Positions 35,317-47,019 of a DNA stretch of 64,000 bases are shown one piece after another. The stretch spans positions 214,687,245 to 214,751,244 of the forward strand of contig CM071568.1 of the NCBI GenBank assembly GCA_036426205.1, read 5' to 3'. The DNA is from Ascaphus truei (lineage: Eukaryota > Chordata > Amphibia > Anura > Ascaphidae). A program made the translations under genes and the position numbers. Position 1 is the stretch's first letter. Every line of letters begins with the position of its first letter. The notes beneath the pieces are model-generated. The model was not told where the DNA came from, made no database searches, and saw only the letters and a list, made by a program, of their open reading frames with translations.

Positions 35317-35708
35317 GTGGGAATTGATATGATATTGAAGGGGTTAACCAGTCTTGCTACCCCACGGAAGGCCTAAACACCCACCCTTGGGGCTACTACC
35401 CCCTTCACCCAAACCCTCTACCCCAATAAACAAAAATAACATACAAACCCTACTACCCACCTCCTTTACCCCCAACAATCCCCTCCCCAAACACATACAG
35501 TACAGTAATGGGCAAAATTACTGTTATCCAGATATGGATAATAGCTAATTTGCCCATTCAAAATAAAACATTAGCCATCCAGCATTAATATAGTAAATAA
35601 AACTTCTACTTACCCCTGCCATGATGAAGGGTGTCCTCATCAGCATACTCCAGGTCCATATCCTCCGTTGGCAGCAAGAGTACAAGAAAAAATATAATCT
35701 AATGGCCC

Positions 35709-35758
35709 TAACCACTTAATCACCTTAGAGGTTAATATATATAGTAATTAAGGGGTTA
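35709..35758. repeat. Palindromic CCTTAAT module, instance in element A
   Basis: AACCACTTAATCACC...GTAATTAAGGGGTT, a decayed copy of the palindrome that recurs in element B. Confidence 0.6.
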
Positions 35759-36541
35759 ACCCACCCTCACCCGCTACCCACCCAGGAGGCCTAACCACCC
35801 ATCCCTTCACAAGTACCCCCGCCCTCTACCCATTGATTGGCACAGTGGTACATCATACCCATATAATATGGGCATGATAAGCCACTAAAGCAGTCAATGG
35901 CCAACCTATAAAAAAGATCACGAAGCACAACAATACACACCAATTAAAGAAATACACGAGCACCTATACACCACAACAATAAATGAACTGAAAACCCTCA
36001 ACTACATATCAATAAAATTATTCTAACACCAAAACCGCAAACGAATAAAAATTATGTTATTCCAAAATACTAGAAAACAATTAAATACACACCTAACCAA
36101 CAAAACTATTCAAGAAATAAAACTGCTAACAAATCCTAAAATGAAATAAAAACAAGCCATCCATATACCAAACAATTTAGTGAAAAGGTCCTAACACTAA
36201 TATAAATTCTTAATAACCTGTACATTACCAGGAAGAATGATTTATAATAAATCTGTCAAAATCAGTTGCATAGTTCTAAGTCTGATTGAAGCTCTTATTA
36301 ACCTGTACAATACCAGGAAAAGCACTCTGTATTAGATTTGTCGCAATCAAACTGCATGCAAGTTACGATGAGTGTGGAAGGTGAAATGGAGTTAGCTTTA
36401 ACCATTTAAAAGTGGGAGGGAGTGAGCTTCCAACCTGGGAAGGAGGAGCCACCCTCCAAATCAGCTGCGAACAGCTGAACAGAATTGAAAAACATACAGA
36501 ACCCCTATAAGCTCATATTGAACCCCCAAAATAACCACAAC

Positions 36542-36542
<1 letters not shown>

Positions 36543-36590
<48 letters not shown>
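36543..36590. repeat. (TA)n microsatellite
   Basis: About 23 TA units; accounts for the Tyr-Ile string in the open frame that spans it. Confidence 0.95.
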
Positions 36591-36592
<2 letters not shown>

Positions 36593-36633
36593 TATAAGTG
36601 TCAAAGAGGAGTGCTACTGAGCATGGCAATATA

Positions 36634-36999
36634 CTGCTCCGACAATGCTTATTCTAACAAAAGCCACCGGTTGACCGGGGCTTACTCCGGCTGGCGCTGA
36701 GAATAGACAGCGCGCCAGCCGCATCCCCTCCGTGCCCCCCCTCCAATCCGCGCGCATTTTTGTGCCCCTTCCCGACCCCCTAGCTGCTCCTGCTGTGCCC
36801 CTCTGCTTCCCCGCACCCCCGCTTACCTCACTTCAAACCTTCAGGGGAATCGGGGAAGCCGGGGAAGGCAGGGAAGCCAGGGAAGCCGGGCGCGCACGTG
36901 ACTGTGACGTCACAGTGACGCGCGGATGGGCCGCTTCTCCACGCTGCCAGCACGCATCCTGCCGTGCGGCTTTTGTTAGAATTAGCTGTGTCGGAGCAG
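36634..36999. mobile_element. TA-flanked MITE (366 bp)
   Basis: Inverted ends CTGCTCCGACA...ATTCTAACAAAAGCC match at 29 of 32 positions; TA flanks both sides (36632-36633, 37000-37001). The interior is GC-rich with a (GGGAAGCCG)-like run. Its end sequence resembles the right end of the element at 46093-46489 (CTGCACCGACATACTTTATT), so both may be one family. Superfamily not assigned. Confidence 0.75.
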
Positions 37000-37003
37000 T
37001 ATA

Positions 37004-38650
37004 CAGTTAGGTCCGGAAATAATTGGACACTGATAAAAGTTTTGATTTTTGACTGTGTACCAAAATAAATTAAAGTTACAGTTAAATAATGAATATGGGG
37101 TTAAAGTGCAGTCTATCCGCTTTAATTTGAGGGTATTCACATCCAAATTGGAGAAAGGGTTTAGGAATTACATCTCTTTAATATGTAGCCCCCTCTTTTT
37201 CAAGGGACCAAAAGTAATTGGAGAATTGACTCAAAAGATTTTTCATGGACAGGTGTGGGCTATTCCTTCGTTATTTCATCATCAACTAAGCAGGTAAAAG
37301 GTCTGGAGTTGATTCCAGGTGTGGCATTCACATTTGGAAGCTGTTGCTGTGAACCCACAACATACAGTCAAAAGAGCTCTCAATGCAAGTGAAACAGGGC
37401 ATCCTTAGGCTGCAAAAAAAAGAAAATCCATCAGAGAGAGAGCAGGAACATTAGGAGTGGCCAAATCAACAGTTTGGTACATTCTGAGAAAAAAAGAACG
37501 CACTGGTGAGCTCTGCAACACAAAAAGGACTGGACATCCACGGAAAACAACAGGGGTGGATGATCGTAGGATCCTTCCATGGTAAAGAAAAACCCCTTCA
37601 CAACATCCAGCCAAGTGAAGAACACTCTCCAAGAGGTAGGCATATCATTATCCAAGTCTACCATAAAGAAAAGACTTCACAAGAGCAAATACAGGAGGTT
37701 CACCACATGGTGCAAACCATTCACAAGCCTCAAGAATAGAAAGGCCAGATTAGACTTTGCTAAACAATATCTAAAAAAGCCAGCCCAGTTCTGGAACAGC
37801 ATTCTTTGGACAGATGAAACCAAGATCAACCTGTACCAGAATGATGGGAAGAAAAAAGTATGGATAAGGCTTGGAACGGCTCATGATCCGAAGCATACCA
37901 CATCATCTGTAAAACACGGTGGAGGCAGTATGATGACATGGGCATGAATGGCTTACAATGGCATTGGGTCACTAGTGTTTATTGATGATGTGACAGAAGA
38001 CAGAAGCAGCCGGATGAATTCTGAAGTATATAGGGATATATTGTCTGCTCAGATTCAGCCAAATTCAGCGAAGTTGATTGGACAGCGCTTCACTTTACAG
38101 ATGGACAATGACCCAAAACATACTGCGAAAGCAACCCAGGAGTTTTTTAAGGCAAAGAAGAGGAATATTCTGCAATGGCCGAGTCAATCACCTGATCTCA
38201 ACCCGATCGAGCATGCATTTCACTTGCTGAAGACAAAACTTAAGGCAGAAAGACCCACGAACAAACACCAACTGAAGACAGCTGCAGTAAGGGCCTGGCA
38301 AAGCATCACAAAGGAGGAAACCCAGCCTTTGGTGATGTCCATGCGTTCTGACTTCAAGCAGTCATTGCCTGCAAAGGATTCTCGACAAAGTATTAAAAAT
38401 GAACATTTTATTTATGATTATGTTAATTTGTCCAATTACATTTGAGCCCCTGAAATAAGGGGACTGTGTATGAAAATGGTTGCAATACCTAAACGTTTCA
38501 TACGATATTTTTGATCAACCCCTTGAATTAAAGCTGAAAGTCTGCACTTCTATTGCATCTCGGTTGTTTCATTTCAAATCCATTGTGGTGACGTACAGAG
38601 CCAAAATTATGAAAATTGTGTCAGTGTCCAATTATTTCCGGACCTAACTG
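37004..38650 (+). mobile_element. Tc1/mariner transposon
   Basis: A 1647-bp element with inverted ends CAGTTAGGTCCGGAAATAAT, flanked by TA on both sides (37002-37003, 38651-38652). Size, CAGT start and TA duplication are typical of Tc1. It sits directly against the MITE at 36634-36999 and inside Harbinger-like element A, so it arrived after both or after A. Confidence 0.95.
37383..38445 (+). pseudogene. Tc1-type transposase, inactivated
   Basis: The DNA-binding part is present in pieces (GVAKSTVW and RKKERTGELCNTKRTGHPRK), with a frameshift in the A-run after 37410 and another near 37575. From the ATG at 37579 the catalytic region follows: LWTDETK (first Asp), a TGA stop at 37945-37947 after SMMTWA, then in the same frame MAYNGIGSLVF, MDNDPKHTA (second Asp) and SPDLNPIEH (Glu), the DD34E-type triad. 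It ends at 38445. Three defects make it non-functional, but the protein is otherwise well preserved, suggesting modest age. Confidence 0.92.
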
Positions 38651-39549
38651 TATTTAAAACCAGAGACAGAACATGAAACACAGACAGAGCCCAGTGGAAC
38701 TTGGAGCTACAGTATAAGTGATCCATTTTGATTTTTAGAGCTGCGATTAGCCTCAATATGATAAACTAAGCTAGAATTGCACTAGTTTCAAAACCTGCCG
38801 ATAAATGGCTTATCGCGGCTCACTAGGTAATGTGTTTTTGACGAAAGCAAAAAATGTAAATTAATGCTCTCGCCGCCCACTTATTGGGGCTTTATGAATC
38901 GCTGTAGGCATTTTTGTCTGATAACAGCTAAAAAACCTTGATAAGTGGTTATGAAGGCTACTAGAATAGGCCCCTTAGGCTTGATAAATCTGTAACTTTC
39001 TTGTTAAGTAAGAACCTCAATAAAGGACAAAAACAGTATGAGATATTTGTAATGCCATGAGACATTTTCTGGTGCCAGAAGACACCTTACAGCCCATTAA
39101 CTTGAATGCACCAGACACTCTTCCAGTACTAAAAGGAAAATGATGGGATATCACATCTTATTAATAGGGGTCCAATGTATTTTATTAGAATTGATCATTT
39201 TATAGATTGTTTAATTAATTAATTCTGCACATACCTACTGTACTAATTTAAAGTATGGGCCTCATGCACTAAGCTCCGAAAAAATCTCTTCGGCAAGTGT
39301 TGCCGATAGGCATGATTTTGGCGATTTGCCCTCGCAGTATTCAGTAAGGGCCGAATCCATGGCGATCCCTGCCGAATCTCTGCGATAGCAAAACGCCAAT
39401 GAGCCGGTGATAAAAAATCCTGGCTCCCGATAACCTGGCGATAGGCCGTTTCTGCCGATATGTGTATGCAGCAGAGAGAGACCCACCGCTCTCTCTGCGC
39501 AAACATCGGCAAAAGAAAAACATATCAAAACAACTTTTACTGATAGTGT

Positions 39550-39800
39550 ACATGTGCAGGGGGTCTCCGGAGCTGAACCGCATTGGTTTCAGGTCCGGGG
39601 ACCCCCTGCTTCCCGAGATACAGGCCCCTTTATGAGGTGCCGGTATCCCTCTGCATTTAAATGTCCCGATCACGTGACCGTGGAATGTAAACAAAGCAGA
39701 GGGATACCGGCACCCCATAAAGTGTCCTGTATCTCAGGAAGGAGTGGGGTCCCCGGACCTAAAACCAAAGCGGTTCAGCTCCGGAGACCCTCTGCACATC
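39550..39800. repeat. Imperfect 250-bp palindrome in composite B
   Basis: Arms share CATGTGCAGGGGGTCTCCGG, GAACCGCATTGGTTTCAGGT and GATACCGGCACCCCATAAAG with their complements. Close relative of the palindrome at 35087-35316. Confidence 0.85.
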
Positions 39801-39911
39801 TACATTATGAGTAAAACACATATATAAATAAACCATCATTCCTTACCTTTGCGGCTATCTGCTATGGTAACGAAGCAGCATGAATGTATTTTTAATAATA
39901 GTGTACTGTGA

Positions 39912-40162
39912 GTAGGGGGTCCCCTGTGCTGAACCGCATTGCTTTGTGGACCAGGGACCCCCTGCTTCCCGAGTTACAGGCCCCGGTATGTGTCATCGGG
40001 TGGCAGTGTCACCGCCATCTTTATAGCATCCCATTCGCGCCGTGCCCGCTATAAATATGGTGGCGACACTGTAACCGATGCCCAAAACCGGGGCCTGTAA
40101 CTCTGGAAGCAGGGGGTCTCTGAGCCATAAATCAATGCGGTTCAGCTCAGGAGCCCCCCTGC
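39912..40162. repeat. Second imperfect palindrome in composite B
   Basis: AGGGGGTCCCCTGTGCTGAA and ACAGGCCCCGGT are mirrored by GGGGCCTGTAACTCTGG and GGTTCAGCTCAGGAGCCCC, with a mirrored GGTGGC...GCCACC-type centre. It differs from the first in its central 100 bases. Confidence 0.8.
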
Positions 40163-40196
40163 TTCCGCACAATATTATTAAAATACATAAATGCTG

Positions 40197-40234
40197 CTTC
40201 ATTACCATAGCGGATATCCGCTAAGGCAATGAAG
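40197..40234. repeat. Palindromic module, CTTCATT type
   Basis: CTTCATTACCATAGCGGATA followed by its near-complement to CAATGAAG. One further decayed copy lies at 39838-39872. Confidence 0.85.
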
Positions 40235-40472
40235 GGGTCAAGGCAGAATTGCATGTTTATTGGGGGAATTTGCCCCCAATAAACATTGCAATAAACAAGA
40301 TACGCACCCTGTGTATTTAAAATACATAAACACCAATCAATACATTAAATACATATAGCACTCACCATTTCCGGCTGCCACGATGAAGGCCATCCTCATC
40401 TTCATCCTGGCAATGCCCCCTCCGCTGCTGCAAAACATACACAAGTATAAAAACATCCAATGTAATGTCCCC

Positions 40473-40526
40473 TAACCCCTTAATCACCATAGCGGTTATT
40501 AACCGCTACAGTCATTAAGGGGTTAA
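40473..40526. repeat. Palindromic AACCCCTTAAT module
   Basis: TAACCCCTTAATCACCATAG, CGGTTATTAACCG and CTACAGTCATTAAGGGGTTA form a 54-bp near-perfect palindrome. Confidence 0.9.
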
Positions 40527-41592
40527 CCCACCCTCACACACCACTCGGGAGGCCAACGTACCCTCCCACACAAACCCCCCACCCCGTGAGGCCTAACCAC
40601 CTTAACCCACTACCCACAAGGGAGGCCTACCCACATACCCTTGGGGCCAATACCCCCTCCCCCCACCCCGAGTACCCACAATAAAAACAATACATTGCCC
40701 CACAATAAGCATCATTCTTATTATTAAATACATTACCCACCCCCTGTGCCCCCCCATAAATACATGATTTATTCTTTTACATACAGGGTTCATACCCCAG
40801 CCCCACGCGAGTCCCCGGCAGTCTGGCGGGTCACCTGACAGACCTACAGGGTACCAGCAACTTGTTTCACACAGGTTCTGGAGGCCTGTTGGTGGGTCCT
40901 GCCAAGCGCCATGGCCCCCAGGTGGTCTCCTTGGGTCACCGTGGGCCACAATTGGGTCCCCATGGTAGGCCAGCGGATGTCTGGGAGCCCCGGGTCAGAC
41001 CCACAAGTGTCTGAGGGGCCTCAGGTGGTTCTCACAGAGGTCTGGGGAACTCACGAGTGCTCACTATGGGTCCGCAGAGCCCCCACGGATGTGGGACCAC
41101 CGGTTCTTCCCCCCACACTACGGGATCCGCAGTGCCCCACGGATGTGGGACCACCGGTTCTTCCCCGCAGACTACGGGTCCGCGGTGCCCCCTCAGATGT
41201 GGGACCACCGGTCATCCCCGCAGGTGTCACCCATGGAACCACCAGCCTGATACCTGTGAGATACCCGAGGATACCGCAGGTGGTCTCCAGAGGTCTCATG
41301 CAGAACCAAGGAACCAACCCTGAATGTAAGAAAAATAAACCTGGCCAATACATTCAATACATGCATCCCCCCCCCCAACACCTACAGTACAATAATGTGC
41401 AAAATAACTATTATCCAAATAGGGATAATAGATTATTTGCCCATTATTAAACACATTAACTAGCATATTAAAATAATTAAAGTACTACTGACCTCATCAA
41501 TAAGAAGCCCCCGTCGCCAGCAACATAATCGTTGCCCACAAAATACATAGCCAATACATAGCCAATACATTGCAATTACATTCAGATATCAA

Positions 41593-41646
41593 TTAACCCC
41601 TTAAACACCTTATCGGATATTAACCGCAAAAGTAATTTAGGAGTTA
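41593..41646. repeat. Palindromic AACCCCTTAAA module
   Basis: TTAACCCCTTAAACACCTTA followed by its decayed complement ending TTTAGGAGTTAA. Confidence 0.8.
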
Positions 41647-41719
41647 AGCCACACTGGCCCGATACCCACCCTTCACCCATTCTCATCGATGGTGTACAGT
41701 GGCTTGCGTCCATGCAACT

Positions 41720-41720
<1 letters not shown>

Positions 41721-41771
<51 letters not shown>

Positions 41772-41787
41772 TATATACAGATATTAC

Positions 41788-41818
<31 letters not shown>

Positions 41819-41960
41819 CTACATATTAATATATCTATATATATATATATATATAGTAAATCAAAACATAAATAATATGGATACCGTTCTGTGGCTAACG
41901 AAATGAAAAAAAAAAACATATATATATATATAATATAATAATTATATATATATATATACA
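41721..41960. repeat. (TA)n-rich microsatellite cluster
   Basis: Several TA runs separated by short unique pieces, including GGATACCGTTCTGTGGCTAA (41879-41898). All open frames here are Tyr/Ile repeats. Confidence 0.9.
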
Positions 41961-42391
41961 CATGATGAACCATATCAAATAAATGTAGAAGGGTTGTCAA
42001 AAAACATGCTGTACTACAAATACCACTTCTCATACAGACACACTACATAACCATCAATTTCCTTTATATCCAATATGATCTTCCAATCAAAATCCTCAAA
42101 TGCCAATCAAAAACCACAAATGACACTGAAACATGCATTTACATGTATACATGATGCATACAATCTATGCACCATATCCATTCTGCAAATGAATGTTAAC
42201 AATAACATATTCCAAACAAAATACCAACATCCAAACAAGTACACTATTTAAACCAATCCAGTAACCATAAATCAATTAGCATTCATTAATTAAATCCTAA
42301 ACAATTTTACATTCCATCCCTAACAATAAAACAATTAACTAATTCAATTGTTGAACAGAACAAGTTATCCTCTGACAAAATTTAAGTACTG

Positions 42392-43012
42392 TGACAAACG
42401 GCTTAATCCGGGGCTCCGCCGTCTGTCCGGGGCTGTTAGAACACGGTCTTTTAGGGTAGTTTAAATGATGAGGCGTCACGTGCTGTTCCTTTAAACAGGC
42501 TATGCCTGGTTTATTCAGTCACAGGCACTGAGACTGCCACACTGCATACAACAGAAACACAGCAAAACAAAAACCTGCTCACCTGAGCAATAGCTTAACT
42601 TAGGTTTTTCCCTGACTCAGGGTTGAATTGGCTTTTCCACTTCCCACCACAAAACAAGGTACTTTGCATTTTTAGATAAAAGGAACAGAATCTTTAAACC
42701 TGTTTGGGGCAGAGGGCTTTTCCCCTCTCTGCTTCCTGCAGCCCTTCCTGTCTCAGGCTCTTGGGGAGAGGGAGAGGAACCAGGAATCAGTCTTAAATAC
42801 CTGATTTCTAATTAGCATGACAGGTGACAGAAATCAGGCAGCAGACACACTCTGGTCTGGATCCCTCATCCCTCAGTTCCAGCACTGTGCCAAACTGTGG
42901 GATGGAGTGCATGTATTATGAGGCTGCACTCCCAGGCCAAACAGGATAGAAACTGTTCATATCCTGGGAGCCCTATATATGGAATTTATACCATCCCCTG
43001 GTTTCTGTCACA
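42392..43012 (-). repeat. Gypsy-type LTR 1 (outer 3' LTR)
   Basis: A 621-bp LTR bounded TG...CA: TGACAAACGGCTTAATCCGG at the left and TTTCTGTCACA at the right. A polypurine tract on the minus strand (complement of 43015-43024) abuts it, so for the minus-strand element this is a 3' LTR. Confidence 0.85.
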
Positions 43013-43014
43013 TA

Positions 43015-43024
43015 TCCTCCCCCC
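43015..43024 (-). other. Polypurine tract, copy A
   Basis: Complement reads as a G/A run directly before the LTR (TCCTCCCCCC on the plus strand). It marks plus-strand priming in LTR elements and fixes the orientation. Confidence 0.7.
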
Positions 43025-43780
43025 AGCTCAGACCTCGAGGGATGAGTGACCATGTATTTAGGGAGTGCATCCTTGACAACCTCCGTCAGCATTACCCTGA
43101 CCTGTGTTACACAAAATTTAAAGGGTTGTAGGCTTAGGAACCACCTCGGGTCACTTACTAGCATTCTCTCCTCTGTTTTGACACCATCCAGGTGAGGGGT
43201 GCATGATCCGTAACCAACCGGAATTTTTTCCCCAACAGATAGTATTTGACGTCTCTACAGCCCACTTTATTGCGAGACACTCTTCTTCTCGACTATGAGT
43301 ATTTTTCTCCTGGGGATTTAATTTCCTACTTAAATAAAGGAGGGGTTCTCCTCACCTTGAGACTCCTGGGAGAGTACAGCCCCCCACCCTACCTCAGATG
43401 CGTCGTTGTTTTACTAAAATCTCTTTAGAGAAGTAAGATGTGATCAATCACACTGGTTGGGGCACAAAGAGCTTCTTTCAGGCTTCTAAAGGCGTGTTCG
43501 GTTTCGGGGGACCATTTTAACCATTAGCGCGGCCCTCTTGCTTTGTTGAGGTCTTTGGGTGTTTGCCTTAGTTTGCAAAATTGGGAATTAACCTCTATAA
43601 ATAACCAATTAATCCCAAAAATGGTCCTTAACTTGTTTTTTTGTAACTGGCATTGGCCAATTTGTATCGCCATCTCTCTACTTTGAGTGTTTGGGGTTTG
43701 AGTAAACCTCTGCCCAATAAATATCAAATCTTGGCCTCCCTCCAGTCCAATAGAGCATTAGAGCGGGTTTGCAGTTAGTC

Positions 43781-44322
43781 TGTCAGGTGTCTCAGACCTC
43801 CTGCCTAGCCATAGCTTCCTTGTCCACTTGGTGTGCTGTCTGGCCTTCTGTTGGCTCTGGGTTCCTCTGTCGTGTCTGTCTTCTTGTTGCTCCTGTCTCT
43901 CTCCTTTATAGCTTGCTTCCTGTCTGTTTTTTTTTTTTTGCCTTTTCTTGAAAGTCAGACTCCACACTGCACTGCAATGCTTCTGATTCCTGATCTGTTT
44001 CTGTACTTGTACCTGTATTATAAGAAGTCTGTTCACAATAAAAGGCCCTTGCTGGTATCTCTGGCTTGTCCCTGTTTGTTCCTGTTCTCAGTCCCTGCCC
44101 CCAGACCTGTCTGCTGCCTTGTCCTGTTCCAGTCTCCCGTTGCTGACCTCTGCTTGTTACCCATCGAACTTCTGCAACCTGCCGCCTGCCTCGGACCATC
44201 TCTCTTGTTTCCTGAGCTGCACTGTCTGCCGTCCTGCCTTGGACCCCTGATTGTCACCCCTACCTACAGCTCGTGCTGTTCCAGCGCACCGAGATCCTAC
44301 CAGCCACAAGTCTCTCTTGACA
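43781..44322 (+). mobile_element. Solo LTR inserted in gypsy RT, copy A
   Basis: Starts TGTCAGG and ends TTGACA; both sides carry TAGTC, a 5-bp target duplication. It interrupts the gypsy RT between a VLDA and a KCSIGLEE-type block. The same insertion at the same site is in copy B, so it predates the array duplication. The 180-codon open frame inside is not a gene. Confidence 0.85.
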
Positions 44323-45659
44323 TAGTCCACGCAGACCGGCTGCATCAAGCACAGCTTGAAGACTTTGGAAGGTGAGATTGCCAATCTTCACTATGGATTT
44401 CCCACACATCATCATCCAGGTGGAGTTGCAGCCTACCGAGCATGTGTGTTTTAAAATTTTATCCATCATTCCTGGAATGTGGCGGGAGCGTCCATGTAAG
44501 CCAAAAGGCAGCACCCTATACTGAAAGAGGCGATCATGGGGTTGAGGAAGGTCTGTCTTTCTTTTGCCCTCTTCTGTGAGGGTAACAATCGTTTCCCAAT
44601 CTCTTTGGCTATATCCAGTAAAGCCCCTTGGGTGTCGGCATACAATAGTTCAATGGGGGAAGCCTGTGATGATATGGGAACTTCCCTAATGGCAAATAAC
44701 AGGTATGGTAACAAACAAATCCCAGTTTTTCTCCCATCCTTAATCGACCCGCCTGGCGTAACATGCTCTTTAAAGGTTTTTTGAACCGTCCACTAAACCA
44801 TCTGTATGTGGATGATTAGACTGAGGTTCTAGATGCCTTGATTTTTAGGAGTTTACATAACTCTTTTGTTACTTGGGACATAAATGGTGTTCCTGGTCAT
44901 TTAAGATCTCTTTAGAATTCCGACCCGGGTAAAACAAACTATCATAACTCTTTTGCTAGTTTTTAGGCAGAAATGCTACGTAGGGGAATTCACTCCGATA
45001 TCGGGTCCATAATCTAATATTATGAATATATGCTGATGTCCCCTAGCAGACTTTATTAGGGGTCCTACTAGATCCATAGCAATCCGGTCAATGGTATATC
45101 TATTATGGGAAGAGGGTACCAATGGGCTACGATACGCTTTTGAACGGGGCGGTGATCTGACATTCTGGGCATGAGGAGCAATAATTTGTAATTTCTCTGC
45201 CTCTTGAGCTTTTTCATATGTTCCCTCACTATACTGTAGGTAGGACTGCAGCTATGCGGTCCCTGCATCGGGGCATAGGATAAGTATCAAATTTTGACAC
45301 AGGGTTTAGTTTATGGTAGTCATTGCAAAACCTTTTTGTAAGTACCGTCTGGTTTTGGACTAAAACTATAGGGCTGTTCCACCCACTTTGGGATTCCTCA
45401 ATTACGCCTAGTTTTAGCATTTTTTTAACCTCTAACCTTATAGCCTCTCTCTCTCTTTCCATGGCTTAAGTAGGTTTATATGGTAAATTTGCTCAGGTTT
45501 CCTCCTACCTGGCTGTCTCACCTTGTAATTTACTTCTCCCACTCTTTCCAAGACCTCATATGGCCCATGCCACATAGCAAGGAATTTACTCTCTACGGTG
45601 GGAACCAGAACTAGTACCCTATCGCCTGGAAAAAAAATTCTGACCCTAGCACCCTTATT

Positions 45660-45825
45660 ATACGTATTCCTCTGTTGCTGGTTTGCATTAGCCTCTTGCA
45701 GGGCTGCATTCGTCTGTTGCTGGTATGCATTAGTCTGTTGCTGGTTTGCATTAGTCTGTTGCTGGTTTGCAGTAGCCTCTTGCAGGGCTGCATTCGTCTG
45801 TTGCTGGTTTATTAACAGCTGTTGC
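45660..45825 (-). repeat. 21-bp repeat coding Gln-rich heptads, copy A
   Basis: Units of TTGCTGGTTTGCATTAGTCTG on the plus strand encode (N/A)-QQQTNA heptads in the gag-like start. Copy A has more units than copy B (49612-49725), with a second block starting GCAGGGCTGCATTCG. Confidence 0.8.
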
Positions 45826-45981
45826 TGGGTTTCATTCGCGTCTTTCTGGGCAGCGACATTGCGTACCAGTGCACTCACCACGTCTTCCATCTTGTTTGGA
45901 GAGAAAAAAAAACTTTTTTCTTTTTTAAAGTTCTTTAACACGCAGACCTTTTAGTGTTCTGCCCGCATTCTCCACCATATA

Positions 45982-47003
45982 TGACAAACGGCTTACTCCG
46001 GGGCTCCGCCGTCTGTCCGGGGCTGTTAGAACACGGTCTTTTAGGGTAGGTTAAATGATGAGGCGTCACGTGCTGTTCCTTTAAACAGGCTACACTGGCG
46101 ACACACTTTATTCGAGCTCGGCGAGTCCCACGAATTCGGGTATACCCGGGTGTATTGAGGTTTGTGACTGTTTTCTGCCCGAGTGCATTGCGTTATTTTC
46201 CAGGCAGGGATTGAAGCATTTTATTCCCGCTGGCTGCAATACTGCACAGTATATATATATATACTGCATTGCAATTCATGAATTTATGCCATCTGGTAGA
46301 CACGCGAAGCATTGCAGCCTATTAAATCCTAATCATTATCATTTAACAGATCAGCCGCCCGTCAGCCAGGCATGAACCCAGGCTGGGAAGGCAAACGCAA
46401 CGGGGCTTGTCAGAGGTGAGGAGCAGCGCATTCCAGGTATCTGCCAGGTACATACTGGGTATTTGCTCGAATAAAGTATGTCGGTGCAGTATGCCTGGTT
46501 TATTCAGTCCCAGGCACTGAGACTGCCACACTGCATACAACAGAAACACAGCAAAACAAAAAGCAGCTCACCTGAGCAATAACTTAACTTAGGTTTTCCC
46601 TGACTCAGAGTTAAAGTGGCTTTTCCACTTCCAACAACAAAACAAGGTACTTTGCAGTTTTAGACAAAAAGGAACAGAATCATTTAACCTGTTTGGGGCA
46701 GAGGCTTTTCCCCTCTCTGCTTCCAGCAGCCTTCCTGTCTCCAGGCTCTTGGGGAGAGGGAAGAGGAACCAGGAAATCAGTCTTAAATACCTGATTTCTA
46801 ATTAGCATGGCAGGTGACAGAAATCAGGCAGCAGACAAATTCTGGTCTGGATCCCTCATCCCTCAGTTCCAGCACTTGCCAAACTGTGGGATGGAGTGCA
46901 TGTATTATGAGGCTGCACTCCCAGGCCAAACAGGATAGAAACTGTTCAGTATCCTGGGAGCCCTATATATGGAATTTATTACCATCCCCTGGTTTCTGTC
47001 ACA
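45982..47003 (-). repeat. Gypsy-type LTR 2 (shared middle LTR) with MITE
   Basis: A 1022-bp stretch: a 623-bp LTR matching LTR 1 with a 397-bp MITE plus its TA duplication inside. It serves as 5' LTR for internal copy A and 3' LTR for copy B. A TGG-starting primer-site candidate lies three bases past its end on the minus strand (complement of about 45963-45978); I do not identify the tRNA. Confidence 0.85.
46093..46489. mobile_element. CACTG-ended MITE inside the middle LTR
   Basis: Left end CACTGGCGACACACTTTATT; right end on the minus strand CTGCACCGACATACTTTATT; the inner 19 terminal bases match at 18. The LTR sequence is interrupted between GGCTA and TATGCC, so TA is duplicated (46091-46092, 46490-46491). 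LTRs 1 and 3 lack it, which fixes the insertion precisely. A CACTG start with a 2-bp duplication fits EnSpm/CACTA-like elements, though this is tentative. Related to 8955-9240 and perhaps 36634-36999. Confidence 0.85.
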
Positions 47004-47005
47004 TA

Positions 47006-47016
47006 TCCTCCCCTCC
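47006..47016 (-). other. Polypurine tract, copy B
   Basis: TCCTCCCCTCC on the plus strand, two bases from the middle LTR; read on the minus strand it is a typical polypurine tract next to a 3' LTR. Confidence 0.75.
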
Positions 47017-47019
47017 AGC

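Larger units (their letters stand above)
34786..38974. mobile_element. Harbinger-like non-autonomous element A
   Basis: The ends are inverted: GGGGCCTATACTAGTAGCCT at the left and GGGGCCTATTCTAGTAGCCT at the right read on the minus strand, identical at 25 of the first 26 bases. Both are flanked by TTA (34783-34785, 38975-38977), matching the 3-bp TTA/TAA duplications of PIF/Harbinger elements. The element has no transposase of its own. It contains a palindrome, a nested TA-flanked MITE and a nested Tc1 element. Its interior shares modules with element B (39257-58425). Confidence 0.8.
40310..42388 (+). repeat. Left arm of ~2-kb inverted repeat
   Basis: Reverse complement of about 55172-57375. 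Landmarks in order: the TACATATAGCACTCACCATT region, CGATGAAGGCCATCCTCATC, the palindromic module (40473-40526), CCATAAATACATGATTTATT, CTCACGAGTGCTCACTATGG, ACTATTATCC...GGATAATAG, GCCACACTGGCCCGATACCC, then after a TA-rich gap CATGATGCATACAATCTATG and GAACAAGTTATCCTCTGACA. Homology stops at 42388, where the gypsy LTR starts. TA-rich DNA at 41721-41960 differs from the other arm. Confidence 0.85.
43025..45890 (-). pseudogene. Scrambled gypsy-type polyprotein, internal copy A
   Basis: Minus strand, 5' to 3': ATG at 45890 with a gag-like start (MEDVVSALVRNVAAQK) and a Q-rich heptad run; integrase C-terminus (GDRVLVLVPT, HGPYEVLERVG, YHINLLKPW); RT N-terminus (KMLKLGVIEESQSGWNSP, KFDTYPMPR); integrase core fragments; an RT middle block with LPFGLHG; solo LTR (43781-44322); remaining RT plus RNase H next to the polypurine tract. 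Ty3/gypsy order is normally gag, protease, RT, RNase H, integrase, so the order is scrambled. Copy A has many indels relative to copy B. No protease or gag body. Confidence 0.85.

Noticed and set aside
37405..37664. Minus-strand open frames over the Tc1
   Set aside because: Shadows of the transposase pseudogene on the plus strand.
40602..41450. Open frames of 100-179 codons rich in Pro/Gly/Thr, with counterparts at 56246-56957
   Set aside because: They occur in both strands of GC-rich tandem units (CACCGGTTCTTCC...GGATGTGGGACCA) in the arms; no domain, and the frame is not better conserved than the DNA.
41712..42033. Tyr/Ile-rich open frames
   Set aside because: Translation of TA microsatellites.
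43833..44375. 180-codon open frame with a hydrophobic start
   Set aside because: It lies inside the solo LTR, includes its polyadenylation region and has no conserved counterpart in copy B.
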